Source of the DNA: Alcanivoracaceae bacterium
Lineage (GTDB): Bacteria; Pseudomonadota; Gammaproteobacteria; Xanthomonadales; Marinicellaceae
DNA: 64,000 nucleotides
NCBI GenBank assembly: GCA_016744455.1
Contig: JADGEI010000001.1
Span: forward strand, 124,001-188,000
Direction: 5' to 3'
The translations under genes were made by a program, and so were the position numbers. Position 1 is the stretch's first letter. The number at the start of each line of letters is the position of its first letter. Shown piece by piece: positions 1 through 10,507 of this stretch. The notes under the pieces are model-generated. The model was not told where the DNA came from. It saw only the letters and a program-made list of their open reading frames with translations, and ran no database searches.

Positions 1-1085
1 ATCAGTTGTTAGTCGAGATGGATGGATTTGAAGGCAATGAAGGTGTGATCGTGATTGCAGCTACCAATAGGCCAGATGTATTGGATAAGGCACTTCTTAG
101 ACCGGGTCGATTTGATAGGCAAGTTGTCGTTCCTTTACCAGATATATTGGGAAGAGAAGCTATATTGAAAATTCACATGAAAAAAGTTCCTATGTCTAAT
201 GATGTTAGACCTAAAATGCTGGCTCGTGGAACTCCTGGTTTTTCAGGTGCGGATTTAGCAAACTTAGTTAATGAAGCAGCTTTATTTGCAGCTCGAGGTA
301 ATGCTACAGAGGTTAACATGGAGGACTTTGAAAAGGCAAAAGATAAAATACTCATGGGTGCAGAACGAAAGTCAATGGTGATGGATGACCATGATAGAAA
401 AGTTACAGCTTACCATGAAGCAGGTCATGCTATAGTTGGTTATTTATCGCCACAGCATAATCCAATTTATAAGGTCACTATTATCCCAAGAGGCAGAGCT
501 CTTGGTGTTACAATGTCTATGCCTGTTAAAGATGAAGTGTCAGTTAGTAAAGTCAAATTAAATTCACAAATTGCTATGGCTTACGGTGGGCGAATCGCAG
601 AGGAGTTACTGGGCGGTAAGGATGCAATCTCAACTGGTGCATCAAGTGATATACAGCATGCAACCAGCATAGCTCGTGATATGGTAACTAAATGGGGATT
701 TGGAGAAGGTCTTGGTCCGCTACTGTATTCAGAAGATGAAGGTGAAGTGTTTTTAGGACGCCAAGTCACTCAACATAAAAATTTATCAGATGCTACGGCT
801 AAGTTAATTGATGATGCCATTAAAAAAATAATAGATACAAATTATGAAAAGGCAACTGAGTTGTTAACAAATAATATAGATAAATTACATGCGATGTCTG
901 AAGCGTTGTTAAAATATGAAACGCTAGATGATAAACAAGTTGTTGAAGTTATGGAAGGAAAAAAAGTGACACCTCCAGAGGGTTGGGAAGATGATGATAA
1001 AGCACCTAAACAACCATCAAAAAAGGAAGATCATAGCAAGGGTGATAAAAATAGCAACATTGGTGATGAAGCGACATCATCGTAA
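1..1085 (+). CDS. ftsH: ATP-dependent zinc metalloprotease FtsH (3' part)
   Basis: Inner-membrane AAA+ protease that degrades misassembled membrane proteins and regulatory proteins. The gene is cut by the left edge; the frame is open at base 1, so the N-terminal membrane segments and Walker A are outside the window. Visible are the end of the AAA domain with the second region of homology ([20 protein letters not shown], including the arginine fingers), the lid helix region, and the peptidase domain with the HEAGH zinc motif (encoded at 414-428) and the downstream SSDIQHA stretch that supplies the third, aspartate ligand. The C-terminal tail is Lys/Asp/Ser-rich and low in complexity, usual for FtsH. 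folP follows after 3 bases and then glmM, the standard gammaproteobacterial order, which supports the identification. Confidence 0.97.
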   Translation, partial: QLLVEMDGFEGNEGVIVIAATNRPDVLDKALLRPGRFDRQVVVPLPDILGREAILKIHMKKVPMSNDVRPKMLARGTPGFSGADLANLVNEAALFAARGNATEVNMEDFEKAKDKILMGAERKSMVMDDHDRKVTAYHEAGHAIVGYLSPQHNPIYKVTIIPRGRALGVTMSMPVKDEVSVSKVKLNSQIAMAYGGRIAEELLGGKDAISTGASSDIQHATSIARDMVTKWGFGEGLGPLLYSEDEGEVFLGRQVTQHKNLSDATAKLIDDAIKKIIDTNYEKATELLTNNIDKLHAMSEALLKYETLDDKQVVEVMEGKKVTPPEGWEDDDKAPKQPSKKEDHSKGDKNSNIGDEATSS

Positions 1086-1088
1086 TTG

Positions 1089-1883
1089 ATGGTTAAAGCA
1101 TTTAAAATTATGGGAGTTATTAACGTAACTCCGGATTCTTTTTCTGATAGCGGCCAGTTTTATTCTACTGAAAAAGCTTTACTTCAAGCAGATAAGCTAA
1201 TTTCTCAAGGTGCTGATATCATAGATGTTGGTGGAGAATCGACACGCCCTGGAGCCAACCTGGTTTCCGTTGAAGAAGAAATCAAAAGAGTGATTCCTGT
1301 TATAAAGGCAGTATCGAAAAAATACCCCGGCTTAGTTCTATCTATTGATTCTTCTAAAGCAGAAGTAATGCAAAAGGCCATTGAAGTTGGTGCAAATTTT
1401 ATTAACGATGTTAATGCTTTGCAAAGTGATGGATGTGTTGATTTATTGGCGAAAGAAAATTTGCCTGTATGTTTGATGCACAAAAAAGGTCAGCCAAAAT
1501 TTATGCAAGACAAGCCTGAGTATGTTGATGTTTTGAATGAGGTCATGGAGTTTTTTACGCAAAGGCTGGATTTTTGCCTATCATCTGGAATTAAGCGAGA
1601 CAGTATAATTTTAGATCCTGGTATAGGATTTGGTAAAACATTAGAACATAATTTGATTTTACTTAAAAATATTAAGACAATTAAATCATTAGGGTATCCT
1701 GTTTTGATAGGAGTTTCACGAAAAACCTTGATTGGCGATATACTTAATGCAAAAACAGATGATAGGCTATATGGTAGTTTGGCACTAGCCCAATTTGCCT
1801 TTACCCAAGGCGCTCAATATTTTCGCGTACATGATGTTAAAGCAACATCAGATGTATTAACAATTACACAAGAACTTATGTAA
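1089..1883 (+). CDS. folP: Dihydropteroate synthase
   Basis: Cytosolic TIM-barrel enzyme that condenses 6-hydroxymethyl-dihydropterin pyrophosphate with p-aminobenzoate in folate synthesis; the sulfonamide target. The 264-residue length is normal. Signature blocks in order: GVINVTPDSFSDSG near the N-terminus, DVGGESTRPGA, FINDVNAL, ILDPGIGFGKT, GVSRK and RVHDV near the C-terminus. I chose the ATG at 1089; a TTG directly before it at 1086 would add one residue and leave no space after the ftsH stop. The ATG lies 3 bases beyond ftsH, so translational coupling is likely. No unusual residues seen. Confidence 0.96.
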   Translation: MVKAFKIMGVINVTPDSFSDSGQFYSTEKALLQADKLISQGADIIDVGGESTRPGANLVSVEEEIKRVIPVIKAVSKKYPGLVLSIDSSKAEVMQKAIEVGANFINDVNALQSDGCVDLLAKENLPVCLMHKKGQPKFMQDKPEYVDVLNEVMEFFTQRLDFCLSSGIKRDSIILDPGIGFGKTLEHNLILLKNIKTIKSLGYPVLIGVSRKTLIGDILNAKTDDRLYGSLALAQFAFTQGAQYFRVHDVKATSDVLTITQELM

Positions 1884-1908
1884 AATGGCTTAGACCATTA
1901 CTGGAATT

Positions 1909-3246
1909 ATGATAGAAAAAAAATATTTTGGAACAGATGGTATTCGTGGAGAAGTTGGTGGTAAGGTTATGACCGCAGAATTTGCCTTGAAACTTGGTCG
2001 TGCAGCAGGTAAAGTTTTAGGTGGTTTATCACCAGCAAAAACAATTGTCATTGGGAAAGATACCCGTATTTCAGGCTATATGTTGGAGTCTGCATTAGAA
2101 GCCGGGTTGATTTCATCAGGTTGTAATTGCTTGTTGCTTGGACCTATGCCGACACCAGCTATTGCCTGGATTACCAGTTCCATGCATGCCAGTGCTGGTA
2201 TAGTCATATCAGCCTCTCACAATCCATATTACGATAATGGCATAAAGTTTTTTGACCTCAATGGTGAAAAGCTATCAGATGAGCTTGAATTACAAATTGA
2301 AGCAGAGTTACAAAAAGAATTTACAACAGTTGCAAGTAAAGAGTTAGGTAAGGCAAAACGAATAGAGGATGCGGCTGGTCGTTATATTGAGTTTTGTAAA
2401 AGTGCTTTTCCTAGACAGCAATCTTTAGCTGGTTTGAAAATAGTTGTGGATTGTGCCAATGGAGCCACCTATCACATTGCTCCACAGGTATTTTCTGAAT
2501 TAGGTGCTAATGTCACTATCGTTGGAAATAAACCGGATGGCTTAAATATTAATCAAGACTGCGGATCTACTGAACCACAAATACTTCAAGAAAAAGTATT
2601 AGAAACCGGTGCAGATTTAGGCATCGCATTGGATGGTGATGGCGATAGGGTGTTAATGGTTGATCATTATGGTAGTGTCATAGATGGCGATCAGTTAATA
2701 TTTATAGTAGCCAAACACTTGCACAAGAATAACAGATTAAATGGTGGTGTTGTTGGTACACTCATGACTAATCAAGCAATGCAGGTAGAATTGTCAGCAT
2801 TAAACATTGATTTCGTTCGCGCAAATGTTGGTGACAGGTATGTGCATCAACTTTTAAAAAAGCATGATTGGCATTTAGGAGGAGAGTCTTCAGGCCACAT
2901 TTTAAATTTAGAATTAGCAACTACTGGTGACGGTATAGTTAGTGCATTGATGGTGTTGATAGTAATGAAAAATGAAGGGAAGAGTCTAAAAGAATTAGCA
3001 GCAGAAATCCCTTTATATCCACAAGTGCTTATTAATATTACCATAGAAAATGCCAAGGAATTGGCAAAACATAAAGACGTCCTCTCTCATGCATCAGAAA
3101 TTGACAAAGCGCTCGGAAATAAAGGGCGAACATTAATTAGAGCATCTGGTACACAACCAATGCTCAGAGTTATGGTAGAGGCGCAAGATAAAGACTTAGC
3201 TGAAAAATTCGCCACTCAATTAGCAGACACAGTTAAAAACATTTAG
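1909..3246 (+). CDS. glmM: Phosphoglucosamine mutase
   Basis: Converts glucosamine-6-phosphate to glucosamine-1-phosphate, the step before GlmU on the way to UDP-GlcNAc for peptidoglycan and LPS. At 445 residues it matches the family. Motifs: FGTDGIRG at the N-terminus, the phosphoserine loop ISASHNP with the catalytic serine near residue 103, the metal-binding loop LDGDGDR in the middle, the sugar-binding GGESSGHI, and the C-terminal phosphate-binding loop RASGTQPMLRVM. It lies 25 bases after folP. secG, which follows glmM in many gammaproteobacteria, is absent; a lipoprotein gene follows instead after 8 bases. Confidence 0.97.
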   Translation: MIEKKYFGTDGIRGEVGGKVMTAEFALKLGRAAGKVLGGLSPAKTIVIGKDTRISGYMLESALEAGLISSGCNCLLLGPMPTPAIAWITSSMHASAGIVISASHNPYYDNGIKFFDLNGEKLSDELELQIEAELQKEFTTVASKELGKAKRIEDAAGRYIEFCKSAFPRQQSLAGLKIVVDCANGATYHIAPQVFSELGANVTIVGNKPDGLNINQDCGSTEPQILQEKVLETGADLGIALDGDGDRVLMVDHYGSVIDGDQLIFIVAKHLHKNNRLNGGVVGTLMTNQAMQVELSALNIDFVRANVGDRYVHQLLKKHDWHLGGESSGHILNLELATTGDGIVSALMVLIVMKNEGKSLKELAAEIPLYPQVLINITIENAKELAKHKDVLSHASEIDKALGNKGRTLIRASGTQPMLRVMVEAQDKDLAEKFATQLADTVKNI

Positions 3247-3254
3247 GAATAATT

Positions 3255-4394
3255 ATGAAATATGCAGCAATTTTTAGTTTACTACTCCTCGCATCATGCT
3301 CACATAAGAGTAAAGAGGTTATGACCCAGGAAGCGCCAAAACCACCACAAATAAGTAACAAATCAATTGAAGGCAATAAATCGGCCGAGTTATTAACTGA
3401 TATTAACCAACTAACATTTGATGGTAAACGTTCTGGCGAAAGCTATTTTTCTGCGGATGGTAATCAATTGATATTCCAAAGTGAAAGGTTAGAGGATAAC
3501 CCTTTTTATCAAATCTTTAAGATGGATTTGGAGTTAGGAGATGTAGAGATGATTTCAAATGGCGTAGGTAAAACTACGTGCTCATGGATTCATCCAGATG
3601 GTGAACAATTACTCTATGCTTCAACTCATTTGGATGCAAATGCAAAACAAAAACAACAAGCTGAACTTGACTTTAGAGCTTCTGGTGAAAAACGTCGATA
3701 TTCTTGGGATTACGACGAAAATTACGACTTATTTATCAAAGATAGTTCTGGGACAAGTCAATTAACTAAAGCACGGGGTTATGATGCTGAAGGTAGTTTT
3801 TCTGCTGATGGGAAATGGATAGCTTTTGCATCAAATCGTAATGGTTACAATGATGAATCAGATAAATTAAGTAAAGAAGAGGTCAAAACATTTGCTGTAG
3901 ATCAGTCTTATATGATGGATATTTTTATTATGAAAGCAGATGGAACAGAGCTTAAACAACTAACTACTCACAAAGGTTATGATGGTGGACCTTTCTTTTC
4001 ACCAGATAGTAAAAAAATTGTGTGGCGAAGGTTTTCTGCAGATGGAATGACAGCAGAGATTTATACAATGAATATTGATGGCAGCGATAAAAAACAATTA
4101 ACGACTGCTAATAATATGTCGTGGGCTCCTTATTATCATCCAAGTCAGAAGTACATTATTTACACAACCAACACCATGGGTTATGCCAATTTTGAATTAT
4201 ACATTGTTGATGCCGAAGGCAAACATGCTCCTGTAAGAGCAAGTAACTTACCTGGTTTTGATGGTTTGCCTGTATTTACACCTGAGGGTGATGAGTTGTA
4301 TTGGACACGTAAAAAAGACAATAATAATGTCTCACAAATTTACCGTGGTAACTGGAACCATCAAGCAGCAATGAAAGCATTGGGGTTAGAATAA
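3255..4394 (+). CDS. TolB-like beta-propeller lipoprotein (PD40 repeats)
   Basis: Probable envelope lipoprotein of 379 residues. The signal peptide ends in a lipobox (LASC) with the acylated cysteine at residue 15. The rest is a string of TolB/PD40-type blades of the form FSADG-(N/K)-x-(I/L)-x-(F/W): YFSADGNQLIFQSER, SFSADGKWIAFASNR, FFSPDSKKIVWRR, YHPSQKYIIYTTN, FTPEGDELYWTRK. Such propellers bind partner proteins or ligands; no catalytic motif is visible. It is not TolB itself, since the TolB N-terminal domain and the tol-pal neighbours are missing. It lies 8 bases after glmM and 66 bases before an exported M28 peptidase with the same orientation, so it may work with that peptidase; this is inference. 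Confidence 0.83.
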   Translation: MKYAAIFSLLLLASCSHKSKEVMTQEAPKPPQISNKSIEGNKSAELLTDINQLTFDGKRSGESYFSADGNQLIFQSERLEDNPFYQIFKMDLELGDVEMISNGVGKTTCSWIHPDGEQLLYASTHLDANAKQKQQAELDFRASGEKRRYSWDYDENYDLFIKDSSGTSQLTKARGYDAEGSFSADGKWIAFASNRNGYNDESDKLSKEEVKTFAVDQSYMMDIFIMKADGTELKQLTTHKGYDGGPFFSPDSKKIVWRRFSADGMTAEIYTMNIDGSDKKQLTTANNMSWAPYYHPSQKYIIYTTNTMGYANFELYIVDAEGKHAPVRASNLPGFDGLPVFTPEGDELYWTRKKDNNNVSQIYRGNWNHQAAMKALGLE

Positions 4395-4460
4395 TAGTTT
4401 GTCAATCAGATTGCCTGATAATTATTGTGCTTTTATTACAAAATATCACTATATAATATT

Positions 4461-6257
4461 ATGAAATTAGTACTTGGATTATTCTTAGTTTTACAAATAA
4501 TGTTTGCCTATGCAAAACCTTATACACCAATCAATGATGAAAATTTAACGCAACATGTTAAGAAAATTACTGAATTGGGAGGGAGGTCAGCAGGAAGTAA
4601 AAGTGAAGAAAATGCTGCTAAATATATTGATACAACTCTTAAGGAAATTGGTCTTAGCCCATGGGGTTCACAAAGTTACAAACATACTTTTGAGTTTTCT
4701 GCAGGCACAAAACTAGGCCCTCAGAATCGATTGACGGTAAATTCTGAAAATTTACATATCAATAAAGATTACAGGCCTTTGGCTTTTTCTGGTACTGGAA
4801 CTTATCCTATATCACAAGTAGTTTTTGTAGGTTATGGTATTACGGAGTCTGATGAAGGTAAGCCTGAAAGTGCCTATGACTCTTATTCAAATATAGATGT
4901 TAAGAATAAATGGGTATTGCTTATGCGTTATATGCCTGAGAGAATCAGTGCAAAACAAAGGGTAGCAATCAATCGTTTTTCCAGCGAAAGGCAAAAAGTG
5001 ATGAATGCCCGTAAGCACGGTGCTAAAGGCGTGCTATTTGTGAATGGAATCAACACAGTTGAACAAGAAGAGTTAATTCCTCTTTCATCTAATTCATCAA
5101 CAAGCAATGATGGTATGCCCGTTATTTCAATTAATAAAAATGTCGTTGATCGCTGGTTCAAAGACATGAATAAAGATTGGCCTGCTATTCAAAGAAAATT
5201 AGATTCAGGTGAATACATTAAAGGCTTTACATTCAAAGAACTCGATGTTTCAGCTCAAGTTGATTTAAAACAAGAAGCTAAGAAGGGTATCAATATTATG
5301 GCCTACTTGAAAGGAAATAGTGATTTGCCTGCTGTAATACTTGGTGCACATTATGATCACCTTGGTCATGGGGAAACTTCTGCATCGTTAGCAAGAGAGG
5401 ATGAAAAGGGATTGGTTCATCCAGGTGCTGATGATAATGCTTCTGGTGTTGCCGGATTGTTAGTTATTGCAGAATACCTAGTAATGTTAAAAAATAAAGG
5501 CAAGTTTAGCCCTAAACGTGATGTAGTATTTGCCTTTTGGTCAGGTGAAGAAATAGGTTTGCTTGGATCAAAACGTATGCTTGAATCGTATGGGGAAAAG
5601 GACTTGTCATCTCAATTTATGGCCAATATTAATATGGATATGATTGGTCGATTACGTGAAACACTGATAATACAAGGCAGTGGCTCAAGTAGTCAATGGA
5701 ATAAAATTATCGAACAACGTAATGCGCCAGTTGGATTGAATATCACCTTGCAAGAAAACATAAATGTGCCAACAGATGCCACAAATTTCTATTCACATAA
5801 TGTACCAGTCTTGTCAGCTTTTACTGGATCACATCCTCAATACCATAGCCCAAGAGATACAGCTGATTTAATCAATTACGATGGAATTGCTAAAATATCT
5901 AAATTGCTAGCGCTGATTACGCGTGGATTAGCCTTACAAGAACAGCCGCTTGATTATCAAAAGAGAAAACCGAAGAATAAAAAAGACGTTAGAAATAGTA
6001 TTTACTTGGGCACAATTCCTGAGTATGGTTACGAAGGTAAAGGTGTCTTGTTGAGTGGAACAGCTAATGGTTCTCCAGCAGATAGGGCAGGAATTAAAGG
6101 TGGAGATATACTAGTGGAAATGTCAGGTGTAAGCATAGATAACATCTATAGTTTTGTTGATGTGCTTGATGCATTACAAGCTGATAAAACAGTTAAATTA
6201 AAAATTGTACGTGATGGAAAAATTGTAGAATTAGATGTAACGCCTACATTGAAATAA
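4461..6257 (+). CDS. Exported M28 family zinc peptidase with PDZ domain
   Basis: Secreted aminopeptidase-type metalloprotease of 598 residues from the ATG at 4461. An in-frame TTG at 4425 would place 12 residues before the signal peptide (MKLVLGLFLVLQIMFAYAK), so I rejected it. Order: signal peptide, N-terminal region, an inserted PA-like domain (about 100-260), the M28 catalytic core, and a C-terminal PDZ domain (about 515-598, with LLSGTANGSPADRAGIKGGD). Metal and catalytic residues seen: H297 in GAHYDHLGHG, D324 in GADDNASG, E363/E364 in SGEE, Asp in NMDMIG and His in YHSPRDT. A PDZ fused to M28 is a known bacterial architecture. It probably digests peptides in the periplasm or outside the cell. 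Confidence 0.9.
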   Translation: MKLVLGLFLVLQIMFAYAKPYTPINDENLTQHVKKITELGGRSAGSKSEENAAKYIDTTLKEIGLSPWGSQSYKHTFEFSAGTKLGPQNRLTVNSENLHINKDYRPLAFSGTGTYPISQVVFVGYGITESDEGKPESAYDSYSNIDVKNKWVLLMRYMPERISAKQRVAINRFSSERQKVMNARKHGAKGVLFVNGINTVEQEELIPLSSNSSTSNDGMPVISINKNVVDRWFKDMNKDWPAIQRKLDSGEYIKGFTFKELDVSAQVDLKQEAKKGINIMAYLKGNSDLPAVILGAHYDHLGHGETSASLAREDEKGLVHPGADDNASGVAGLLVIAEYLVMLKNKGKFSPKRDVVFAFWSGEEIGLLGSKRMLESYGEKDLSSQFMANINMDMIGRLRETLIIQGSGSSSQWNKIIEQRNAPVGLNITLQENINVPTDATNFYSHNVPVLSAFTGSHPQYHSPRDTADLINYDGIAKISKLLALITRGLALQEQPLDYQKRKPKNKKDVRNSIYLGTIPEYGYEGKGVLLSGTANGSPADRAGIKGGDILVEMSGVSIDNIYSFVDVLDALQADKTVKLKIVRDGKIVELDVTPTLK

Positions 6258-6322
6258 TTGATTTGTCACAACTTCCCATTTAATTTTTTTTGCGTATCAA
6301 AGACATACTGAATAGTTGCGAT

Positions 6323-9300
6323 TTATCCTTTTATACCAAACCTCGACAAATACCAAAAATACAACACAGGTATTAAAACCAATGTTAATGCAGTCGATAC
6401 TAAAATGCCACTAATTAAAGAAACAGCTAAACCATTAAATATTGGGTCATCTAGTATAAAAAAAGCTCCCATCATAGCAGCCACTCCAGTGAGAATAATT
6501 GGCTTGGCTCGAACTTTGGCAGAATCAACAACAGCAGTTTTTAAATTGATACCAGACTTCACCTGCAAGGATATAAAATCCACTAGTAATATTGAATTAC
6601 GCACAATGATACCTGCCAAGGCAATCATACCTATCATTGAAGTTGCTGTAAACTGTGAGCCAGCTATCCAATGACCAGGCATAACGCCTATGATAGTTAA
6701 GGGAATTGGTGTCATTATTATTAAAGGTACGAAGTAAGAATTAAACTGAGCAACAATAAGTAGATATATCAAAATCAAGCCGATGCCATAGGCGATTCCC
6801 ATGTCTCTAAAAGTCTCGAAAGTGATTTGCCATTCACCATCCCATTTAATTGTGGGTTGATTGACAAATTGTGGTGCTGAAATATAATTTTGTTTAATCT
6901 TCTCATTTTTTTCAATAAGATCAACTAATTCAAACATGCCGTATAGTGGGGAGTCCTGATACCCTGACATATCTGCAGTAACAAAAGTTACTGGTAGTAA
7001 ATCTTTATGGTAGATGTTTTTTTGCCAATTTGATTGTTGAATAGTGACGACTTCATCCAAAATAACTTGTGATCCATTGAAGGTAGTAATGGGAATGTTT
7101 AACAAGGTTTGTAACTCATTTTGCCGATCACTTGGGATTTCTAAACGTATAGGCGTGTTGTATTTATTATTCTGGTTGTGTAAATAACTGACATCTGAAC
7201 CTTGTAGTGCTGTGCTTATTGATTTTGCAATTTGTGCTTGGCTTATCCCAAGTTGGCTGGCTTTGGCACGATCAATGACAATGATTTCACGTAAACTATT
7301 CGCTTCAACTGATGTGTCAATGTCAACGATTCCAGCAGCTTTATGGAAAACGCTTTTAACTCGATTAGCTGTAGAATTGCGGCTACTATCTGACAGCCCA
7401 TAAATTTCTGCAACAATTGGCGACTGCACAGGAGGCCCTGGAGGTACTTCAATAATTTTAGCCAGAGCGTTATGTTTTTTTGCGATGTTTGTAATTTCTT
7501 TACGAATTGCAACTGCAACATCGTGTGATTTTCGTTCACGGTCATGTTTGTCGGCTAAAGTTATTTGTATATCACCCACGTTGGCACCTTCTCTTAAGAA
7601 ATATTGCCTAACAAGTCCATTAAAATTTATCGGAGATGTTGTTCCAGCATAGGCAACCATGTGTTCTATTTCAGGGATGTTTTTCAAATATTCACTGATT
7701 TCTATCATGATCTGGTTAGTCGTTTCGAGTGTCGTGCCTTCTTTCGTATCAACAACAATTTGGATTTCAGATTTATTGTCAAATGGCAACATCTTTAAAA
7801 TCACTTTTTGTGATGGAACCAATAAAACTGACAAAAGCATCAAAAATACCACTCCTATTACCAATAAATAACGGTTAAATTTGCCTTTTTTATCGTTACT
7901 AAGAAATGGTTTCATCAAGGTGCTAAAGATGCTTTTATTCGTTGTATTGTTCTCATTGTGATGAATCTTATTGCCGATAATTTTTTTAAACAACCATGGT
8001 GTAATGATTAAAGCGATTAAAAGTGACAAAAGCATACCCATACTCGCATTAATAGGGATAGGGCTCATGTAAGGCCCCATAAGACCTGAGACAAACGCCA
8101 TTGGCATCAATGCAGCTATTACAGTGAAAGTGGCTAGAATTGTAGGCCCTCCAACTTCATCTACGGCAATTGGTATTAATTCAGTGAGTTTCTTTTTTCC
8201 TAAACCAATATGTCGATGGATATTTTCAACAATAACCACAGCATCATCCACTAAGATACCAATAGAAAAAATCAAAGCAAATAGAGACACACGGTTTAAA
8301 GTAAAACCATAGGCCCAAGATGCAAATAATGTGATGGCTAAAGTTATTGAAACAGCTAATCCAACAACAATGGCTTCTTTCCACCCTAAGAATATCATTA
8401 TCAATAACACCACAGATGCAGTTGCAAATGCTAATTTAGTCATGAGTTTTTTGGCTTTGTCATCAGCAGTTTTACCATAATTTCTGGTTATTTCTACATG
8501 TACATCTGCTGGAATATGGCTTTCTTTTAAATGTTCTGTGGCATTGATGACAGCATTTGCAATGTCGACAGCGTTACTTCCTGCCTTTTTTCCAACAGCT
8601 AGTGTAACTGCAGGTGTGAAATTGGGCCTTTCAATACCTTTCCATGCTTTGCCAGCTGTCATCCAGACATAATTTTCAGGTGTATCTGCACTATCAGTAA
8701 TAGTAGCTATATCAGTTAGGTATACAGGTGAACCATTTGCCACAGACACGACAAGATCTTTTATGTCATCTACAGTGGTCAATAATGTACCTGTTTCAAC
8801 TGGAATGGTTTGATTGTTTTGCGTTCTAAATCCTGAATGTGTTGCTATGTTATTCATTTTTAGTGCATTTTCAATACTAGCAAAATCTAAATTATAGGCA
8901 GACATTTCTTCAGGGTTTAATAAAATGTGGACTACATGCTCAGGGCCACCAGTCGTATCAACAATACGCGTATTAGGAATTCGTTTAATTTCAGCTTCAA
9001 TGGCTTGTGATACTTGTTGTAGTTCATAACTGCCTTTTTTGGGGTTGTCTGTCCAAAAAGTTGCAGTCACAATTGGGACGTCATCAATCCCCATTGGTTT
9101 TATGAGAGGAGGTGAGGCACCTAAATTTGCTGGTAGCCAGTCAGCATTTGAGTGTATTTCATTGTACAGACGAACTATGGCATCTTTGCGTTTTATACCC
9201 ACTTTGAATTGCACGCTGATAATAGCCATTCCTGGACGTGAAATTGAATAGACATGTTTAATATCGGCGATAGAGTCCAGTACCTGTTCAGCTGGATAAG

Positions 9301-9505
9301 CAATCAAATTTTCAACTTCTTTAGCACTTGATCCTGGTAAAGCTATATAGACGTTTGCAAAAGTAACATCAATTTGAGGTTCTTCTTCACGTGGTGTAAT
9401 AAACACTGCAAAGATACCTAATAAAACAGCAACTAAAGCAATTAAAGGTGTTAATGGGCTTGCTTGAAATTTATCGGCAAGTTTTCCTGAAATTGAGTAG
9501 TTCAT
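6323..9505 (-). CDS. RND efflux transporter, inner-membrane permease
   Basis: Proton-driven permease of 1060 residues in the HAE/AcrB-like superfamily. It has the two large periplasmic loops and 12 membrane segments expected of the family. The proton-relay pair is present in TM4 as GILVDDAVVI (D420, D421). The position equivalent to AcrB Lys940 is an arginine here (GIIVRNSILL, R969). The N-terminal block TPREEEPQIDV followed by LPGSSAKEVE is typical of this branch. The adaptor gene lies just upstream with 3 bases between its stop and this ATG, so the two are co-translated. No TolC-type outer-membrane gene is in the window, so the pump probably uses a shared one. Substrate cannot be read from sequence. 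Confidence 0.94.
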   Translation of the reverse strand: MNYSISGKLADKFQASPLTPLIALVAVLLGIFAVFITPREEEPQIDVTFANVYIALPGSSAKEVENLIAYPAEQVLDSIADIKHVYSISRPGMAIISVQFKVGIKRKDAIVRLYNEIHSNADWLPANLGASPPLIKPMGIDDVPIVTATFWTDNPKKGSYELQQVSQAIEAEIKRIPNTRIVDTTGGPEHVVHILLNPEEMSAYNLDFASIENALKMNNIATHSGFRTQNNQTIPVETGTLLTTVDDIKDLVVSVANGSPVYLTDIATITDSADTPENYVWMTAGKAWKGIERPNFTPAVTLAVGKKAGSNAVDIANAVINATEHLKESHIPADVHVEITRNYGKTADDKAKKLMTKLAFATASVVLLIMIFLGWKEAIVVGLAVSITLAITLFASWAYGFTLNRVSLFALIFSIGILVDDAVVIVENIHRHIGLGKKKLTELIPIAVDEVGGPTILATFTVIAALMPMAFVSGLMGPYMSPIPINASMGMLLSLLIALIITPWLFKKIIGNKIHHNENNTTNKSIFSTLMKPFLSNDKKGKFNRYLLVIGVVFLMLLSVLLVPSQKVILKMLPFDNKSEIQIVVDTKEGTTLETTNQIMIEISEYLKNIPEIEHMVAYAGTTSPINFNGLVRQYFLREGANVGDIQITLADKHDRERKSHDVAVAIRKEITNIAKKHNALAKIIEVPPGPPVQSPIVAEIYGLSDSSRNSTANRVKSVFHKAAGIVDIDTSVEANSLREIIVIDRAKASQLGISQAQIAKSISTALQGSDVSYLHNQNNKYNTPIRLEIPSDRQNELQTLLNIPITTFNGSQVILDEVVTIQQSNWQKNIYHKDLLPVTFVTADMSGYQDSPLYGMFELVDLIEKNEKIKQNYISAPQFVNQPTIKWDGEWQITFETFRDMGIAYGIGLILIYLLIVAQFNSYFVPLIIMTPIPLTIIGVMPGHWIAGSQFTATSMIGMIALAGIIVRNSILLVDFISLQVKSGINLKTAVVDSAKVRAKPIILTGVAAMMGAFFILDDPIFNGLAVSLISGILVSTALTLVLIPVLYFWYLSRFGIKG

Positions 9506-9508
9506 GGG

Positions 9509-10486
9509 TTATTCCGATAAAGGGTTGATTAAGATTTTTTCATTTTCGTTCAGCCCAGAAATAACTTCAATTCTTTTACCATATTGGCTCCCCGTTTTAA
9601 TATGCCTAAGAAGCTCTGAGCCTTCATTTTTAACATAGACCATAATTAATTCACCACGTGTAACTAGGGCAGAAGTAGGGATTAATATTTTATCATTTGT
9701 TCCTATATTAAATGCCACCTTTACAGTCATGCCAGGAAATAACCCAGATGTCTGTGTGTCGATATCTAATCGAGTCTTGAATGTACGTGTTATTTTATCG
9801 GCATAAGGATATATTGTAATTTTTTCAGATGTAATTTCTCTGCCTTTATTTAATACCATGGCTTGAGGATTGGTCTTTACAAGGTTGATAATATTTTCCG
9901 GAATGTGTGTAATAACACGTAGTTGGCTTAAACTTAAACCTTCCATTATGGGAGAGCCTGGATTGACAGTTTCCCCTGTCTCAACGAAACGATTAGTGAC
10001 AATTCCATTATAAGGAGCACGAACTATGGTGTACTCCAATTGTTCTTTTGCACTAACAACAGATGATTGTGCAGCTGTTGCTTTGGCTTTTAAGGCATCT
10101 CTATTTGATAGAGCCTGATCAAGTTCACTTTTTGCGACTAATTTTTTGGAATATATGTCTTTAATTCTTATGTAATCTTTTTGTGCTTGTTTAAATGCAA
10201 TTTCGGCAGCTTTCGCATTCGCTTGTGCTTGTTTAAAACGAGCTGTTTGTTCTTTATTAGTAAACTCGACCAATATTGACCCTTTGTCTACAAAATCATC
10301 AATATCATAGTATATCTTTGCAACACGCCCTGCTGTTTGAGAAGAAACTGTCGCTTTGTTTACCGCCTCCACCTCACCATTTAGCTGGCGATAATTATTG
10401 ATTTTTTCAATGCGAGTTGTGTGCCACTGAGCCATGGCGGAGTTACAAATAAAAAGTAGAAATGTAAATTTTATTAAAATATTCAT
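9509..10486 (-). CDS. RND efflux periplasmic adaptor (membrane fusion protein)
   Basis: Adaptor that links the RND permease to an outer-membrane channel. It has 325 residues with a Sec signal peptide (MNILIKFTFLLFICNSAMA) and no lipobox. Order: beta-barrel strand and lipoyl half (TVSSQTAGRVAKIYYD..VDKGSILVEF), a helical hairpin rich in Ala/Gln/Lys (about 75-130), the second lipoyl half (TIVRAPYNGIVTNRFVETGETV), then beta-barrel and membrane-proximal domains. First gene of a two-gene operon with the RND permease. A perfect 8-6-8 inverted repeat starts 22 bases upstream of the ATG and is a likely operator. Confidence 0.92.
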   Translation of the reverse strand: MNILIKFTFLLFICNSAMAQWHTTRIEKINNYRQLNGEVEAVNKATVSSQTAGRVAKIYYDIDDFVDKGSILVEFTNKEQTARFKQAQANAKAAEIAFKQAQKDYIRIKDIYSKKLVAKSELDQALSNRDALKAKATAAQSSVVSAKEQLEYTIVRAPYNGIVTNRFVETGETVNPGSPIMEGLSLSQLRVITHIPENIINLVKTNPQAMVLNKGREITSEKITIYPYADKITRTFKTRLDIDTQTSGLFPGMTVKVAFNIGTNDKILIPTSALVTRGELIMVYVKNEGSELLRHIKTGSQYGKRIEVISGLNENEKILINPLSE

Positions 10487-10507
10487 ATGATTGGCTGCGT
10501 AATCTAG

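Noticed and set aside
4425..4460. Upstream TTG start for the M28 peptidase
   Set aside because: It would place 12 non-conserved residues before an otherwise typical signal peptide.
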